64,000 nt of DNA from Cardinalis cardinalis (Eukaryota > Chordata > Aves > Passeriformes > Cardinalidae), in the NCBI GenBank assembly GCA_014549065.1, contig JACDOX010000023.1, positions 6,222,115 through 6,286,114 of the forward strand, read 5' to 3'. Below the pieces are notes generated by a model, which saw only the letters and a program-made list of their open reading frames with translations, was not told where the DNA came from and did not search any database. Position numbers and translations under genes: made by a program. Positions 15,101 through 29,125 of this stretch are shown piece by piece (within the stretch, counting starts at the first letter, position 1; each line of letters starts with the position of its first letter).

Positions 15101-15481
15101 GCCACTCCTGCTACCTGTCAGCTGGGGAAATGTTCACTGAGAGAAAAATTTGAATATTTTGGCAACACAGATTCCTCTCCATGTGTCCAGGTGTCCTCTG
15201 CTAATATCAGTGGGAAATACAGAGGAACACTGAAACACGGCACTTTATTTTCCCTGTTGACAAAAGCTGCCCTTAATTTCACTTCACCTTTTAGGATCCT
15301 TTTCACCAATGCCTGATTGAGGAGTTAACATGTAAAGGGAAGTGTTAAAAAGAGAAACGTAAAACCCCAAATGAACAAGCAATAAACCTTTCTCTCTTTC
15401 AGTCACTGGGTGAGAAATGGGTGGACACGGCTGGACTTTGAAGTCCCAGGCTGAAAGACACATTAACCTCAGAGCAGAAGT

Positions 15482-15605
15482 TTCAGTTCTAGCTGTGCTT
15501 CTAACACCACATGTGACTTACTAAGCGACTCTTGTTTTCTTTCTCTGAGGTTTAATATTGTAAAATGGGGCTATTACTGTCTACACATCACAGGTGTTCT
15601 CTAAA
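15482..15605 (+). mobile_element. MIR-like ancient SINE remnant
   Basis: The landmarks ctagctgtg, tgacttactaagcgactc, ttctctgaggttt, gtaaaatggggctattac and catcacaggtgttct follow the MIR core-to-tail order (ctagctgtgtgac, caagtcactt, tctctgagcctcag, tgtaaaatgggg, cacagggtt). Confidence 0.5.
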
Positions 15606-16195
15606 ATGTATAAAAAATATTCCCTGAAAAAATTGTTGACAAGCTCATGACACATTTGCTGCAGAAAAATCATGCTGCACAAGCCCAACGTGTTTCAAAA
15701 GTACTGAAGAAGCTTATTTTCTTGAATATGGGTAAAAAACAGCAAACCTGTAGCATTAGGATAATAAACAGGGACTTCCGTAGCTAACTACTGAATAGTA
15801 TCAAAATTAAGCATTTTACTATTACTACCACGTATTTTTCAGGCCACTAAGAACATCAGGTTGACAATCATATAAGGCTACAGTCTAAAGGCTGTACCTG
15901 CAGGAATCTGGTGGGATTTGTATGAGGTTAGAGGCACACAGATACTACAGGTGTGAAGGCACAAATTATCTTTACCCCTTTGCCATCTTCAACATTTGTC
16001 TTTGAAAGGACTTCTCCGCTTTTGTCTCCCAACCTTCTTTTCTTTTTTCTGCTTACACGGATGAATAAATACAAATATTTATTCTGCCTATAATTCATGA
16101 TGAAAATTAGGAGTGAATAAGAAATTTGATGGATTCAGGTCTACCAAGCTGAAATAAGACAATTTTACTGAAAGTCTGGTGGGGTTTTTGGTTTG

Positions 16196-16219
16196 TTTTT
16201 TTTTTTTTTTTTTTTTTTT

Positions 16220-16272
<53 letters not shown>
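16196..16272. repeat. Poly-T tract (about 77 nt, one G interruption)
   Basis: An almost pure T run has a single G at 16220 and is preceded by ggggtttttggtttg. On the ESRRG sense strand it is poly-A. It may be an old retroposed tail, but no SINE or LINE body is recognisable on the adjoining side. Length is liable to assembly error. Confidence 0.95.
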
Positions 16273-16273
<1 letters not shown>

Positions 16274-17107
16274 GTAATACAAGGAGATCTTAATACAGAG
16301 GATCTGTGTTTCAAATGTGGAATATACAATATGGTATGCCACCCTTGACTGTGTAATTCAATACATCTGTAACTGAATATAATGCAAAGGTAGGATTATT
16401 ACAATTTTTTAAAGTGAAGTCAACTAGACACTATGCAGCTTTAGACAGCACAAATGGACAATCAACATTAAACATGACTGATTTTTAAATTCTTCATTGC
16501 TCAGCTGGAGGGAAGTATTACAAGGCCAAAAAGCAGAGCTATGGACAGCTGGCTTTGTGCAGTACCAGTTCTCTGCCTCAATTTTCAAGCCATTCATTTC
16601 TTGTGTTGGGGGGGAAGGGAGGGGGAAAAAAGCAAAAAAAAAAAATCTAAACTAGGCCATACAAATGTACAAAGAAAGCTTGGGTCTCCAGGACTTCCAT
16701 TGTCTCAGGGAGTCGTCACCACCCTGAACCCTCATTAAAGCTGAAGAGATGCNGGAGCGGCATTAAAATGAATGCAAAGCATTTGCCGCAATCTTCTGCT
16801 CACACCATCTCCAAATGAAGGCAGGCATTGCATAATCCAGGCAGCTCGAGCTCATGACAGGTGGATGATTTATGCTCATAGTTGGAAGAATCGGAGAGCC
16901 TGCAGAGGACACAGCGTGAGCAAGGTGGTGGCGAGACAGATGCTCTCAGTGGGCTTGCAGAGGCTGGCAGGCTCCAGCTAGCTCAGGTGCAACTTGAACA
17001 CTTTAGTGCTGAACTCATATTGCCTGGATTCCAGCACAGCAAGATACCATTTACAATATTATGTACAGTAGATATACTATCAAACCTATCTGTGGGCTGT
17101 TTATCTA

Positions 17108-17130
17108 TGTGTGTGTACACACACACACAC
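17108..17130. repeat. TG/CA microsatellite
   Basis: The tract begins with gtgtgtgtacac and continues as a CA dinucleotide run. The GT-to-AC switch makes a short self-complementary tract. Confidence 0.9.
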
Positions 17131-20100
17131 AAAATACATACATTCTTTCTATTTGCATTTCAACTTGCTGTATTCACGTACACTTTGCATGTGCATATTC
17201 TCCACTGAAAAAGAAAGGGCAGACTAGGACAAACTCTGCATTGTTACAGCCACATAGCATAAGTGAAACCACCAAAGTTGAACAGATGTAAGTGGGGGAA
17301 GAATTTGGCTGCAGCTTTCAGAGAACAGGGATGGATCTGGGATACTGAAAATCCTTTCAGTTTTAAGTGTGTTTGAAAGCTAGAAAAGAAAATGACCAGA
17401 GGAAAAATCAAAACACCCACAAGTCTAAATATAATAGGATATTCTCATCACAAATTATATCTATTTGTAAAGCACAGGAAATGCCACAGTTACACTGCTA
17501 CTGCAAAAAAGCACAGTATTAGCAAAATATAATGTAAATAACCCTCATGTAATCTACTTCAATCTTGCAACTACATTATTTTTACTGCTTTATTTGGGGG
17601 TATTTAAAAATCCCACCCAAAACTGCAGCATCATTTCTTACCAGGTAATTCAGCTTCCTTTTCAAAAAGGAAGCAGACATGCAGGTTTTACTTTTCACTC
17701 CTGTAAGCAAGAAATTGGTGTATTAAAATAATACAGAAATGAATTACACATGTGTAAGTAAACAAGACCTTATACAGGTTTATGCCACACCTGTATATGT
17801 TTTTTTCTTCTTTAACAGAAAAGGCAAAGCCAGGACTAAACTACCCTACCTTAAGCATACCAAGAAAATAAACAATTCACCTGCCTCATATCAGACCCTC
17901 CACATTTTCCAGTGAAACCTGTCACTTAATTAAGTATGAAATTCTCAGGGACAATAGAGGAGTTAAAGCATTCAAACGTGCACTCTGCAGGTTATCTGGG
18001 TTGAATCTGGGACTTTGCTGACTCTCAGCTCCTTTCCACTTCAACAGATGGGGTCAGAGGTGAAACTGCAGACGAGAATTAAAGACACATACATCCCTTT
18101 AATCAGATAACACATTCAAAGACTTGCAAATTCCCAAGAAGCCACTTTACAGGCACGTGTCATGGGCTATTCCATAAAGGGGCAGGGAACACTGAAGAGG
18201 GAAAAAGGACTTAGTTCAGCTAACCAGCATTAAAAAAGGAAATTAGAGAAAACAAATGGAAACAAAATGGGAAGGACTGCTAACATTCCAAATGCTTTCT
18301 CATTGCACACACCTCCCTAGAGAGGAACACCAATGTTGGAAGCCTTAACACTCTGCATTCAAACGTTTTTCTTAACTTCACAAATCAGCTGTGTTTAAGA
18401 ATACTTCTATAACAAGTATTTTAATTGGAGATGAGCTGAAGCATCCTGCCAGGATGGATATCTCCAGCAATACGAGGATGCCCAGAAGGGAATACAGTCA
18501 TTCAGCCTGGCTAGTCCTCACCAAACAGTGAGTCAGCTAACAAAAACCTCAAGAAATTCATGATTCTCTCTCCCACCTGTGCAGAAAAAAAACTGCCTGG
18601 AGGATATGTGCTCACAGCAACTATTTTCTCATCAGCATTCTTCTGATACAATCGTGGTTTGGAAGAGGAAAATGAATAGAAACTCATTAAAATGACAGAA
18701 GATAAAAAGAGAAAATAGAAGGATCTTATGCGATCTTAGCTACTCTGTGGCTTTGTTCTCCAATTACTGCATCCCTCTGCATCTCATGCAGGATCAAGCA
18801 ATGGCCATGTGGCACATCCAGCAGCTGGAAGACCAGCAAAGACTGTGGCTGTGAACACCAGACTCAAGGGCTGTTCCAACTTCTTTTTGTCTGAAATACA
18901 GTCAGAGACTTTGGGTGATGTCCTTGAGGGCTGCTGAGAAGGAAGAGTCTATTCAGTCCCTTATTATCTCAGCCTAATTCTTCACCTGAGTTATAACTCA
19001 ACAGAAACTTTCTAATACATCTTTGAGCAAGAATGCATTTAAATTGGTATTATAAAACAGATTGCTACTCTTTAAGGGAAATATTAATTTTCCTTTATTT
19101 TGACATTTAGCAGTCTATTCTGTCTTCAAATTGGAAACTTAAGAGCTTTCATTAAGAGCTTGACAGGGAAACCAGCAAGCGGCTTGTAACCTGAAAAATC
19201 AGTACAGAGGAAGACTTCTCTCAACACTTCATTAGTAACATGCTGGTAGTCTGGATACAAAGTGTATTTAGTGTATATTTACATCTCTTAAGTGTTCCTA
19301 CCATAACTGATACCACTTCCTATCCAGAAATGCTGTTCTGGTGACTTAGAACAAGATACTCTTCCCAAATGTTATCCACTGAGATTGACCATGCAATGAA
19401 ATCTCAGGTGCCCATTTCTAGAGCTTGGATTGAACTACAGAAAATAAGAAAATGAGACAGAGCACAGGAACTTCAGATGCTGGAGACCACTGTAAACACT
19501 ATCTGGCAGACTGTCACAAAAAGCAACATGTGGCTGTACAAGTGTTGAGCAAATGATACAAGACTGATCTGTTGATTGATTCAGATCACAACAAAAGACA
19601 TGGCTCATCTTCAGTCACCCACCCACGGAACTGAAAGGAGNATTAGAAAGAGACAGGGCATTGGTGAAGTGATTTTTACATTGCTGAATAAAAATGACAA
19701 GAACAGCACGGTATGGACTAATGCCCGGCTGAAGAGGGAAAGAACAGGAGACAAAAGATGAGGATGATGATCTTGTACTACTTGTTTTTTCCTAGGATCT
19801 GTATGCGCTCAGCATGCAGCAAGTTACCAAGATTCTCTCTTGCTGGTCAAGCAGTTTTGCTGGTAAACAGCACACCAACAATTCTGCCACTAAGGGCACA
19901 GACTGGAGTTAAGCTGATTAAGGGACAGTATTACACAGACTTTCTTTTAGAAAGTATTTCAATTTTTCTTAATTATTTTAATAATTAACTGTTTTAACAT
20001 GGAGTGCAGTAAAGACCCCATGCAAGCAAGTTGTATGGAATGTTGACTTTCAATCTGCTGCACTAAAACCGTAAANCAAATTGACTTCTCATCTTATACC

Positions 20101-20389
20101 TGATGATCCTGAGATGTAAACCAGATGCTTAAGAGAAAAATAGATACACATATTAAATTTGCTGGAAAAATAAAGAGCAAAAAGGAAAATATTGATATTA
20201 TTCAGTAAGTGTAGATATTCAACATAGCTGTGTTTGACTTTCTCCAGAATAATTTACCTAATAAAAGCCTATTGAGGCTTAAAATAAAGCCATGTTTTTT
20301 CACTTACAAAGATTAATAGCTATATTAAGCAACTACTGTGAGCACAACAGACTCCCCTCATAATTTCCCTTTTCTGTCATATAAATACC

Positions 20390-20432
20390 CAAAGAAAAGA
20401 AAACAAAAAAGAAAAGAAAAAAAGAAAAAGCT
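20390..20432. repeat. A-rich (aaaag)n tract
   Basis: Units of aaaga and aaaaag repeat across about 40 bases. It is simple sequence. Confidence 0.85.
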
Positions 20433-22680
20433 GGTTAGATAAGATCTATTATTAGAATAGCTAGTAAGCATGGCAAAATCTGACAAAATGACAATTCATT
20501 GCAGATGATCACATTTATTTCAGAATTCAGGCTGCTGACTTTCAACCACAAAAGCCACATTACAAACTACAAAAGAAATAATATTCCAGCTTCATATTCC
20601 AGTGACTCAGTGAGTAGAACTGGCACAGGCTCACCACTTGCAATAACTCCTCAGCTTATAAAAGGGCAATGACTGCTCAGAGAGAAGACTGTGGCTTAGT
20701 TACATTAATGTCTCAAAACTCACATTGATTCTAACCTTTTTTTTGTAAGACAGCAGAGATTTAGAAGTGTGAAATATTTGAGGGATAGCGCTATATGAGA
20801 TCAGATGTAACAACTGCAGGTGGAAATTGTCTTGCTACTCAACACATTCATTGCTTTGACTGAGTGAAGAGGCCAAGAGAGTTCCTCAGCCAGTCAGCTT
20901 TTCAGTGCCAATCCATTCCAAGCAGCAGCAGTCTGCCTGTACATCTGCCACATGGGTTCTAGCTACCAGCACCTGCATCATTGCAGCCCTTCACCCCAAA
21001 TAATCCTACCCTACATTCTGTTTTGACAAAGATTTTACACAGCAAGAGTCTTTGTGAGGAGCTATGGGTGCTGCCCAGGCAAAGGCTGAGTAAAATACAG
21101 AAAGTTTGGCTCCAGAGTGGCACTTTAGAGGTAAGGACATTCACTACCCTTAAATGCACCTCTACCAGGGATTCTACACCTATTCCATTCAAACAGGGGA
21201 TATGCAAGTATCCACAGAGCAGAAACAGAAAAAAGTGAAGGATATAAATTACATTAACGTTACTCTTTACAAAATGNGACTTACTTAACATAAGGCAGGA
21301 TCCACAGGCAATAATTCAAGAACTCTGCAAAAAAGGGCAGTGCCATGTTTGATGTGTGTTTATGGGTGGCAGAGACCAAGAATGAAAGGCAGCTACTCAT
21401 CTGTGAGATCATGGGAAAAGCCNTGCATCCTTCAGACTTGTCTCTACTTACCTTTATCACTTACATTGCTGTCGCTATACTTCCAGTGTATAAGCAAATG
21501 TTCATAGGGGCTAAGTCCAACAAACATATTTTGCAAACAATGGAATATTTTCTATAAAATTAGGAATGTACTGCTCCCTTATTTTAGGATCAGAAGAAGA
21601 AATATGACAAATGAAGACATGCAGTTAATCACCTCAGATTATGATGAGAAAATATTAGTACAAAGTGATTAATTTTTAATATTAATTTAAGTAGACTCAT
21701 GAAACTGCAGAATTCACTCCTTCCAATTCTGAGCAAGTAATATGTAAGGTATGTGCACTAAGAAAATTACAGTAAAATGTAATCCTATTCAGAATCCTTC
21801 AAACTCATTAACAACAGTACAAAGTAACTTACGGTTACTTACGGTATTCTTCGCCTGTCTTAGCCTGCAAACAACTGCTGCCCCTGGGATTCTCAGCAGC
21901 AATGACTGCATGAGCAGACCCCACCTAACAGCTAATNTCAAGGAAGCTGCTGGTGAGTGAGCCAGCAAACAGCTCTGACCTCAGATTTGCAAATGCTTAC
22001 ATAGAAACCTCCCCATTTACAGACCTGTGTAAAGCCAAGAAATGTAAATAGTTCTCAAACTCAGACCTACAAACAATACTCTTTCTCCACATCCACTTCA
22101 TACCTTCTCTTTTGTGGAAGGCAAGCATTTGTATAAAGGGACAACAGTAATACAAAATTTTATCTAGAAAGAGAGAAATCTTTTTTAAAGAGCAAGTCCA
22201 GTGAACTGCTGAGGTATCTGTTTTATTCCCCAAAATACTCAGAGACAGAACACAAACCAAAGTGGCACAACACTGAAACACAAGCACCATGAAAGCTTCT
22301 CAGGAGGTCAATACTTGGTAGGAGCTGTAGGTGCTTTCACGTGACTTGGGAAGAATATCCACATCCCCGGTACTTGCTTTTTCTGGGGTATTTTTCTAGT
22401 GGATGAATAGAAATGCTAGTTGCTTGAGCTGACTATAAACACTAACCTGAAGTTGAATAGTTTGTCCTTCTTCATCAGTTACAGAGAGTGGATAGTCATG
22501 AGCTGCATTTTAGGGCAGACAAATTGGGCTGTCAGTTCTAATGTGTGAACTGGGCTATCAGGTCACATTTTGGTTAGGAGCAAAGAAGCCTACTTATGAA
22601 CACCAACAGCACTTAGAGATTAGCTTCTATTGTTTCCAAGGAGATTTAACAGGTCCCAGTATATATTAATCCAAGCACAC

Positions 22681-22868
22681 GCTGAATGAAAGAAAGAAAG
22701 GGAGTGCAAAGAGAAAGAGGGGAAAGAGAAAAGGGAAAGGAAGAAATAAAAGTGAAGGAAAGGGATAAATAAAAGGGAGNAAGAAAAGGGAGGGAATGGG
22801 TGAATGGGGAAGGAAGGGAAGAAAGGGGGAAAGGAAAGAACAGGAGAGGAAAAGAAACAAAAAAAAAT
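22681..22868. repeat. Long polypurine (GA-rich) tract
   Basis: About 185 bases are almost wholly A and G on the plus strand (units such as gaaa, aaggg and gggaa), hence polypyrimidine on the ESRRG sense strand. Open frames here encode only Phe/Ser/Pro/Leu-rich low complexity. Confidence 0.92.
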
Positions 22869-23470
22869 ATCTGCACTAGAAACCAAACTCCTTCATAATA
22901 CATTGAAACATAGAAGAGAGCTGAGACATCAACAGGAGACACACTATGTTATCTCTTGATGTTATAACACGGGAGGTTTGTTTAATATCCTACATTAACG
23001 GAGAAGCTCCTTAAGTGTAATATTACGACAGAGAGCATAGGAAATATCACTGTGGTCACTGCTGCTCTATTAACTGTCATCCTGTACAGAAATATTTTCT
23101 TTGAATACCATTAATGCTTTCTCCTTTCCTTTGTTCTGATTTCTAAAGGCAGCAGAAACTAAAACTTCATCCGCAATAATTTCTGTTTTCGTCTTGGCAG
23201 ACTAATGGTATTAGACTTGTAAGAGAAATTTACCTTGGCAATGTCTGATGCACAGGTCTTTTCAAGAGATGTTGTTAGAAGGAATCCTATTAAGCAGGCT
23301 TTTTCACTACCCTCAAATCATAGGTGATAACACAATTTTAATCATAAAGAAGATTGCTTAGTTTTATTTATTATTTTGAGAGCGAATCCATTAATCTGCT
23401 CCTCTGCATATCACGCATCTCTTTACGTAAGACCAAACTCAAGCTGCCCGTTCTCCTTGCTCTACTGGAT

Positions 23471-23600
23471 TCATTTTCATAGACTGTCAAAGCCAGAAAG
23501 GATCAATATGATAATTTAATCCGATCTGCTGCTTAACACAAGCCAAAGGTGTTCATATCTAATCTTTCCATAATAAACTCAGTAATTTATGCTTTAAAAT
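23471..23600 (+). mobile_element. Ancient CR1-type LINE 3' fragment
   Basis: The order tcatagactgtcaaagccag, aaaggatcaatatgataat, ttaatccgatctgctgctta and acacaagcca follows a widespread archosaur and turtle CR1 3' region (cat-aga, gcc-aga-agg-gacc, tgatcatcta-gtctgacc, taacacaggcca). The following aaactcagtaatttatgctt continues the same match. The copy is heavily mutated, truncated and carries no ORF. The family pattern is from memory. Confidence 0.6.
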
Positions 23601-26600
23601 ACACATACCTCTTTCTAAAAGTGTATTCTTATATTTGAATGAATGAAATCTCTCAACGTTTGAANCAAAAATGTTTTAGAGACCGCTAATTTTAGCATAT
23701 TCAGAAAAAGCGTAACTCGTGTAATAATCTTCTGGTTCGTTACATGAGCATCTAACATATTCAAGCATTTTTAAAACTGTCAGGAATTGCTTTTAATTAG
23801 ATCACAGCTGAAGAAAAACACTTAAAAGTCCAGGATTTCTTTACAAAGCAGATTGTAACTACTGCCTTACCATTTCCCTAGGGATGCTGAGGTCTCTCTG
23901 AGGGCCTGTATGAATTCTCAAAAAAACCAACCAAAGTAATGAATGAGAAGTGTTGAGGGCTACCCATTGAGCAGGGTAGTCGAATATGCAAACTGCTCTG
24001 CTGTGATGGGAAGGGTTACACAACAAGTCAGCACGGCCAGATGAAAAGCTCAGAGAGTTTGGGATCATTTTTAGAGCCTGAATGANGGCTCATGTACAAG
24101 CAACTGTGAAGATTCACATACACAAAAAGGTATATTGCTGATTTCCCCATAGCACAGATTGCCAAACCTGCCAAATGAGCAGCAATCTAACACAGCTCTA
24201 AGAGCTTCCGTTAATACTTGGTGAGGATCTGGCTTCTCATTTGTAATAGCAGGACTAATTNAGCTGGAATTTTGTTACTCTGCCAATTCTAACAGGGTAC
24301 CAAGTGACTGATGATAATTTGTCAAGGCCATCCATTCCTAAGGAAAATCCAAACATATTTACATGAAGCAACTCACGCCATTTTATTTTGGTATACTTTA
24401 CTTTCCACATAAACTTCCATTGTTTTTCCATGTATCACTCATTTAGGAACTAGACTTTCTGAAATAACAAGCAATGCAGATCNGCCACTGCACACAGTCC
24501 ATAACAAGTTCTGAAAACACCCAAATACCAGAAATGAGAGATACATGGGAGATATTTTCGTATCAACAGTCCTGTAAGAAATACAAACTAGTGCTGCACA
24601 GAACTGTGAGAGCTAGAACAGGATACAGGATTCCAGATGGTCTAAAATCTGTATTAGTGCCACACAACAGATTCCCCTCTGAACTGTAGTTTTTAACCTC
24701 CCTACAATACAAGGGTAGGTAAAACTGAGGCTAAGGCTTTGCCTCTATGGAGAAAATGAAAACATATGGAATAATCTCTTGTAAAAACAGTTATACAAAT
24801 GCTGCATCTGAAACAAAAAGTGATTTTATTTTGGAATAATTCCTCCATTGGAATGATTTCACATGGGAAGCTCTTTGGAGCAAGATCTGTCCTATAATAA
24901 ACTTGGAATAAAATCTTCTACCCCAAGCATATGCTAGTAAATAGTCCCACAAATATTATTAATAGGCAAATAGTACTAATTAAAGATTAGATATTGAATT
25001 CTACTCAGATCACCTAGCAATAGAAAAAAAAAGGCAAATATCTACTCAAGACTCCCCATACCATCTTATGTAGTTTTACATCCAATTTTTCTTCTTAGAA
25101 AAGAAAAAAATATCAACCCCTTTTTCTCAATCCAACTAGCTGTATAAAAAGGGAAATGGCCAAAATATCCAATCTTGCACATGAGCACAGATTTAATTCT
25201 ATCATCTGAAGCAAAATAATCACTAGCTTCCAAAGAGTTTGAAAGGCCAAACTTTAAAGACAGAACTGAATTATAAACCAACAGAACTGAAAACTACTGC
25301 ATGTCTTAAAAATGTTCATTTTTTAAAAGGGCAAATTGTTGTACATGTCTCCCTGCACCCTTTTAGCAACTTCAATGGTATTTCAAGAAATCTCAAGGGA
25401 TACATTTGAAAAGTTTCTCCCTAGACTACACAAGAATCTTTAATGTTATTTCAGCTGTTCTCATGAATCTGAGACAATTCACCAAAATAAAAGTACAGTC
25501 AAAGAAATTGCATTTCTGTGGAAGAATCAATTGGGATACATGATTTTTTGTAACACTGACACAAAATTAAATACAGAAAAAAGTAAATTTTTTCTTTGAC
25601 TGCAGTGTATTNTGCTTTGCTGCTAATAACCCTTACCTAAAAAAGTAAATGAAAACACCACATCCTCATATTTGTCTCGTGCCTAAAAGCTCATCAGCCT
25701 CTTCTGAATGCTACAGTATGAAGTATAACATCCTCAAAACCCATCCATAGACCCAGATATGTTTTTAAGTAACAGGCCATGGGCTAAACCAACATGATGT
25801 GTTCCTCCAGATCAGTGTGTACAAACTTTCTTATGATACTCAACAGGAGATGCAGCCAGGGCCCCGATCCCACTCCAGCCCAGCCCAGCCAGACATTGCT
25901 GTAGNATTCCTTCTCTGGCTCCTGGCCCACATCCTAAAAATTTTTAAGAATTTTGATCCAGGTGCTACTGGTTAAGCCCCACCAAGATCCATGAGAAAAT
26001 GTACAGAAAATGCCTACTCCATCTTGCACTTCATGTGACCAGAAATCAAACTCCCCCNGCCAGATTTCAGCCCAAAACACAGCCCCACCACCCTAACACN
26101 GGGTCTCCCACAGAAACACAGGATGCTTGATGAAAAACACCATTATCTTGTCACAGAAATGATTCAACATGCAGATGTCTTAAGGGAAGCCACCCTATAC
26201 ATTTGTTATAAGTGGTGTTCAGACCCTGCCCTAGAAGCCAAGCTAAAACTCAGAATCTTTTTCCAGGCACTGTGATTACTACCATGAAATTCATATGACA
26301 ATTCACAAAATGACAATGTAGTAAAGTCCTTTCCAATGTGAAGGGAAGCACAATATCTGATAATTGTTTCACTTTGCATTACATTTTAAAACTGTTTGTT
26401 AAGGATAAATTTCTACAAGAAAACTCCCCACAAACAAGGTAAGATTTCTGGAGAAGATGCACCCTAGCAGATGTGCTGTTCTTGTAAGGAATGTGATGCT
26501 CCTCTCAAAGCTGCTTAAACTTGATTTTATTTCAGGTCTGCAACTAAATTTTTTTTTGTAAATAGATTTAGGCTGTCAATTTCCAGGCATGCTGTGCCAT

Positions 26601-27758
26601 CAGCATGTAGAGACTGCTGTGACAAACGTGGAGGCTGCAGCAGCAAATTTTATTATAAACTGGTAATTGAATTGAACAGGTTTACATTTGAATAGATTTA
26701 CTGCAGCATGATCTCTGACATGCTGCATGAGACTGAAATCCTTNTCTGTACATAAAAAAACACTTGAGATGCAGCAAGAATAATTTCAGCTTATTTCAAG
26801 TCCGTGCTAATCAATAAATTTATACCACTTTACACATGCAAGAAGCCAGTACATTATCTTTCTTAATTTTGTACATAAAGGATGTGGTCCAAGTCAAAAA
26901 GTCATCTCCATACTTTCCTGTAGGTTAAAACAACAACATCCAGCTCCAAAACTACCTTCCAACAAGAAAAAAAAATCTTTACTACAAGNACAGTCTTACA
27001 AATGTACTTTGAATCAGTATGATTTAAAAAGTGGCCACTAAAGGGGGAAAAAAAAATGTCCTTACATGTTCNTGCAGGTTGTTATAATAGGTGGTAGAAA
27101 AACAACACTGTCTTCTCAAAGTAATTAATTATTTTGCCATTTAGAAAAAGGTATGTATGTTTAGAGTAGAAAATTCATGCAATTTTTAAGAAAACTTGTG
27201 GGAATGATTTGAATCCATGGACAATGAACATTCAAACAAAAAAATATTACTCACAATGTACATCTGTATTATCCAACTAAATTAATTCAGTTAACAAAAT
27301 TGTATGCAGAAACATACACACAAAAAATCTGCACACAAATTTCCTGAGATAATTACTCATTTGCAGAGCAGACAACTTCCTCTTGCAGTCCCAGAAGCTG
27401 CATACAGCCTAGATTTTTTAAAATATATGTATGTTAATGCATGCACAATAGTGCCCTCAAAATTCAGAGGAAAAGGATTAAATCAATTCACCTGCATGTG
27501 CTCTTGGTAGCACTGTTCCATTTTCAAAGAAGTTGCTCAATATATCTGTATATTAGGTAACTAGCTATACAGGGTCTTAACTTAGAAAAAAAAAGATGCT
27601 AAGAAGCACAGTCCTTTTCAAAAGGTGCCATACCCAGTCATCCCTTTCTTTTTACAGTTTATCTAAGCATTATAATTTTACNTTCAAGTGACTGCTCCTA
27701 GTGGTCAGTTACAGGAGGATTTTGGCAAGTAAGAACTCTCCCATAACCACTGAAGAGA

Positions 27759-27853
27759 GGGTCAAATCCTGTCATTCTTACTGAGGCAAAGTCGCCATCG
27801 AATCTGACAGGAGTTTTGCTCAAGTAAGACTAAGGACAGCAGGATTTGGCTCA
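27759..27853. mobile_element. Ancient palindromic amniote repeat (MITE-like)
   Basis: The ends are an inverted repeat: gtcaaatcctg on the left and caggatttggc on the right. The middle, ggcaaagtcgccatcgaatc followed by aggagttttgctcaagtaag, follows a common amniote pattern of the type aaatcctg, caaaactcccattga, gggagttttgcc, caggattt. It is a non-coding, decayed, dispersed element. I cannot give a family name with certainty. Confidence 0.55.
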
Positions 27854-28924
27854 CAGGATCATAGCATCTGCCAAAGCAGTTGCACAGAACAAGGTTTATT
27901 CTTAGTAAGTATAATCCAATAAGAATATGTCTGTAGGTGCGTGATAGACCTAATTTGCCCATCATCTCACCACTGGTCTATGTTGTTTCTTGGATTTTTA
28001 CCCCGATAGCTGCATACTTACCCAGTTTTGCATTACCACCAACCTATTTGCAAAAATCAGCCAGTTATTAAAGCTGAGTTTTAGGATTGTTCTGAAGTGA
28101 TTGCTTAACACAAAGTATTCTCCCCTGGATACAATACTTAGAGAACACTATGCTGATTTTATTTCAAATGTTTATCCAGTTCAGAAGTACACGGCATCTT
28201 TCTTGGTGGTGACAGTGCTCTAAAATAATAATGCATGTAATGCATGCACTTACAAGTATATTCTTGCATATACATTAACAACAGTGTAAGTGCATTGCAG
28301 GCAACCAAGATTTGAGGAATCACCTCTTTGTGTCACATGGATGAAGCCGTTTCCAGGTAAGACAGTATATTTTCTTGCATTCAGTATCTTCAAAATGTAA
28401 TTGATGAATTAAAACATTCAATATATACTTACAGTGAGGGGCAGGGGTTCTCAGACACTTTTAGGGAAAAAAAAAAGGGAGAAGGGTGGATTCTCCTCTT
28501 CTGCATGCCAAAATTTGCTCCAGTGTAGTTACAGTATCTTCAGTACACACACACAATACTTGTTTAATTTAGAAGTAACCCTTTTCATTTGTCCTGATGG
28601 AATGAAGATAGAACAAAAGGAAGGCACAGTGTGTGTTTTCGTTTTCTGCCAGAACTGGGACAGAGTAAGAGTGGATAAGGAATGGAGGAAAGAAATCTTT
28701 GGGAATTCTGATGGTCATTCTATCAGTTACTTACTGAAGAAGATTGAATGCTGAGGTACATTTTGCTGTACTACACAAGATGATGAACTCTGTGTGGATA
28801 GAGCATGATTCAATAGCTTAGAAGCAGATGTCAAAAAGAGCAAGTATATANGAAAATTGCCTTTGCAATAACTGATTAGAGCACTCACCAGTCTCTCTTC
28901 TTTCCTGATTGCCCTACGGTTTTA

Positions 28925-29125
<201 letters not shown>

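Noticed and set aside
16088..16342. Poly-Lys open frame on the minus strand
   Set aside because: It is only the translation of the homopolymer tract.
22620..22942. Phe/Ser/Pro/Leu-rich minus-strand frames
   Set aside because: They are translations of the purine tract in several frames and not a membrane protein.
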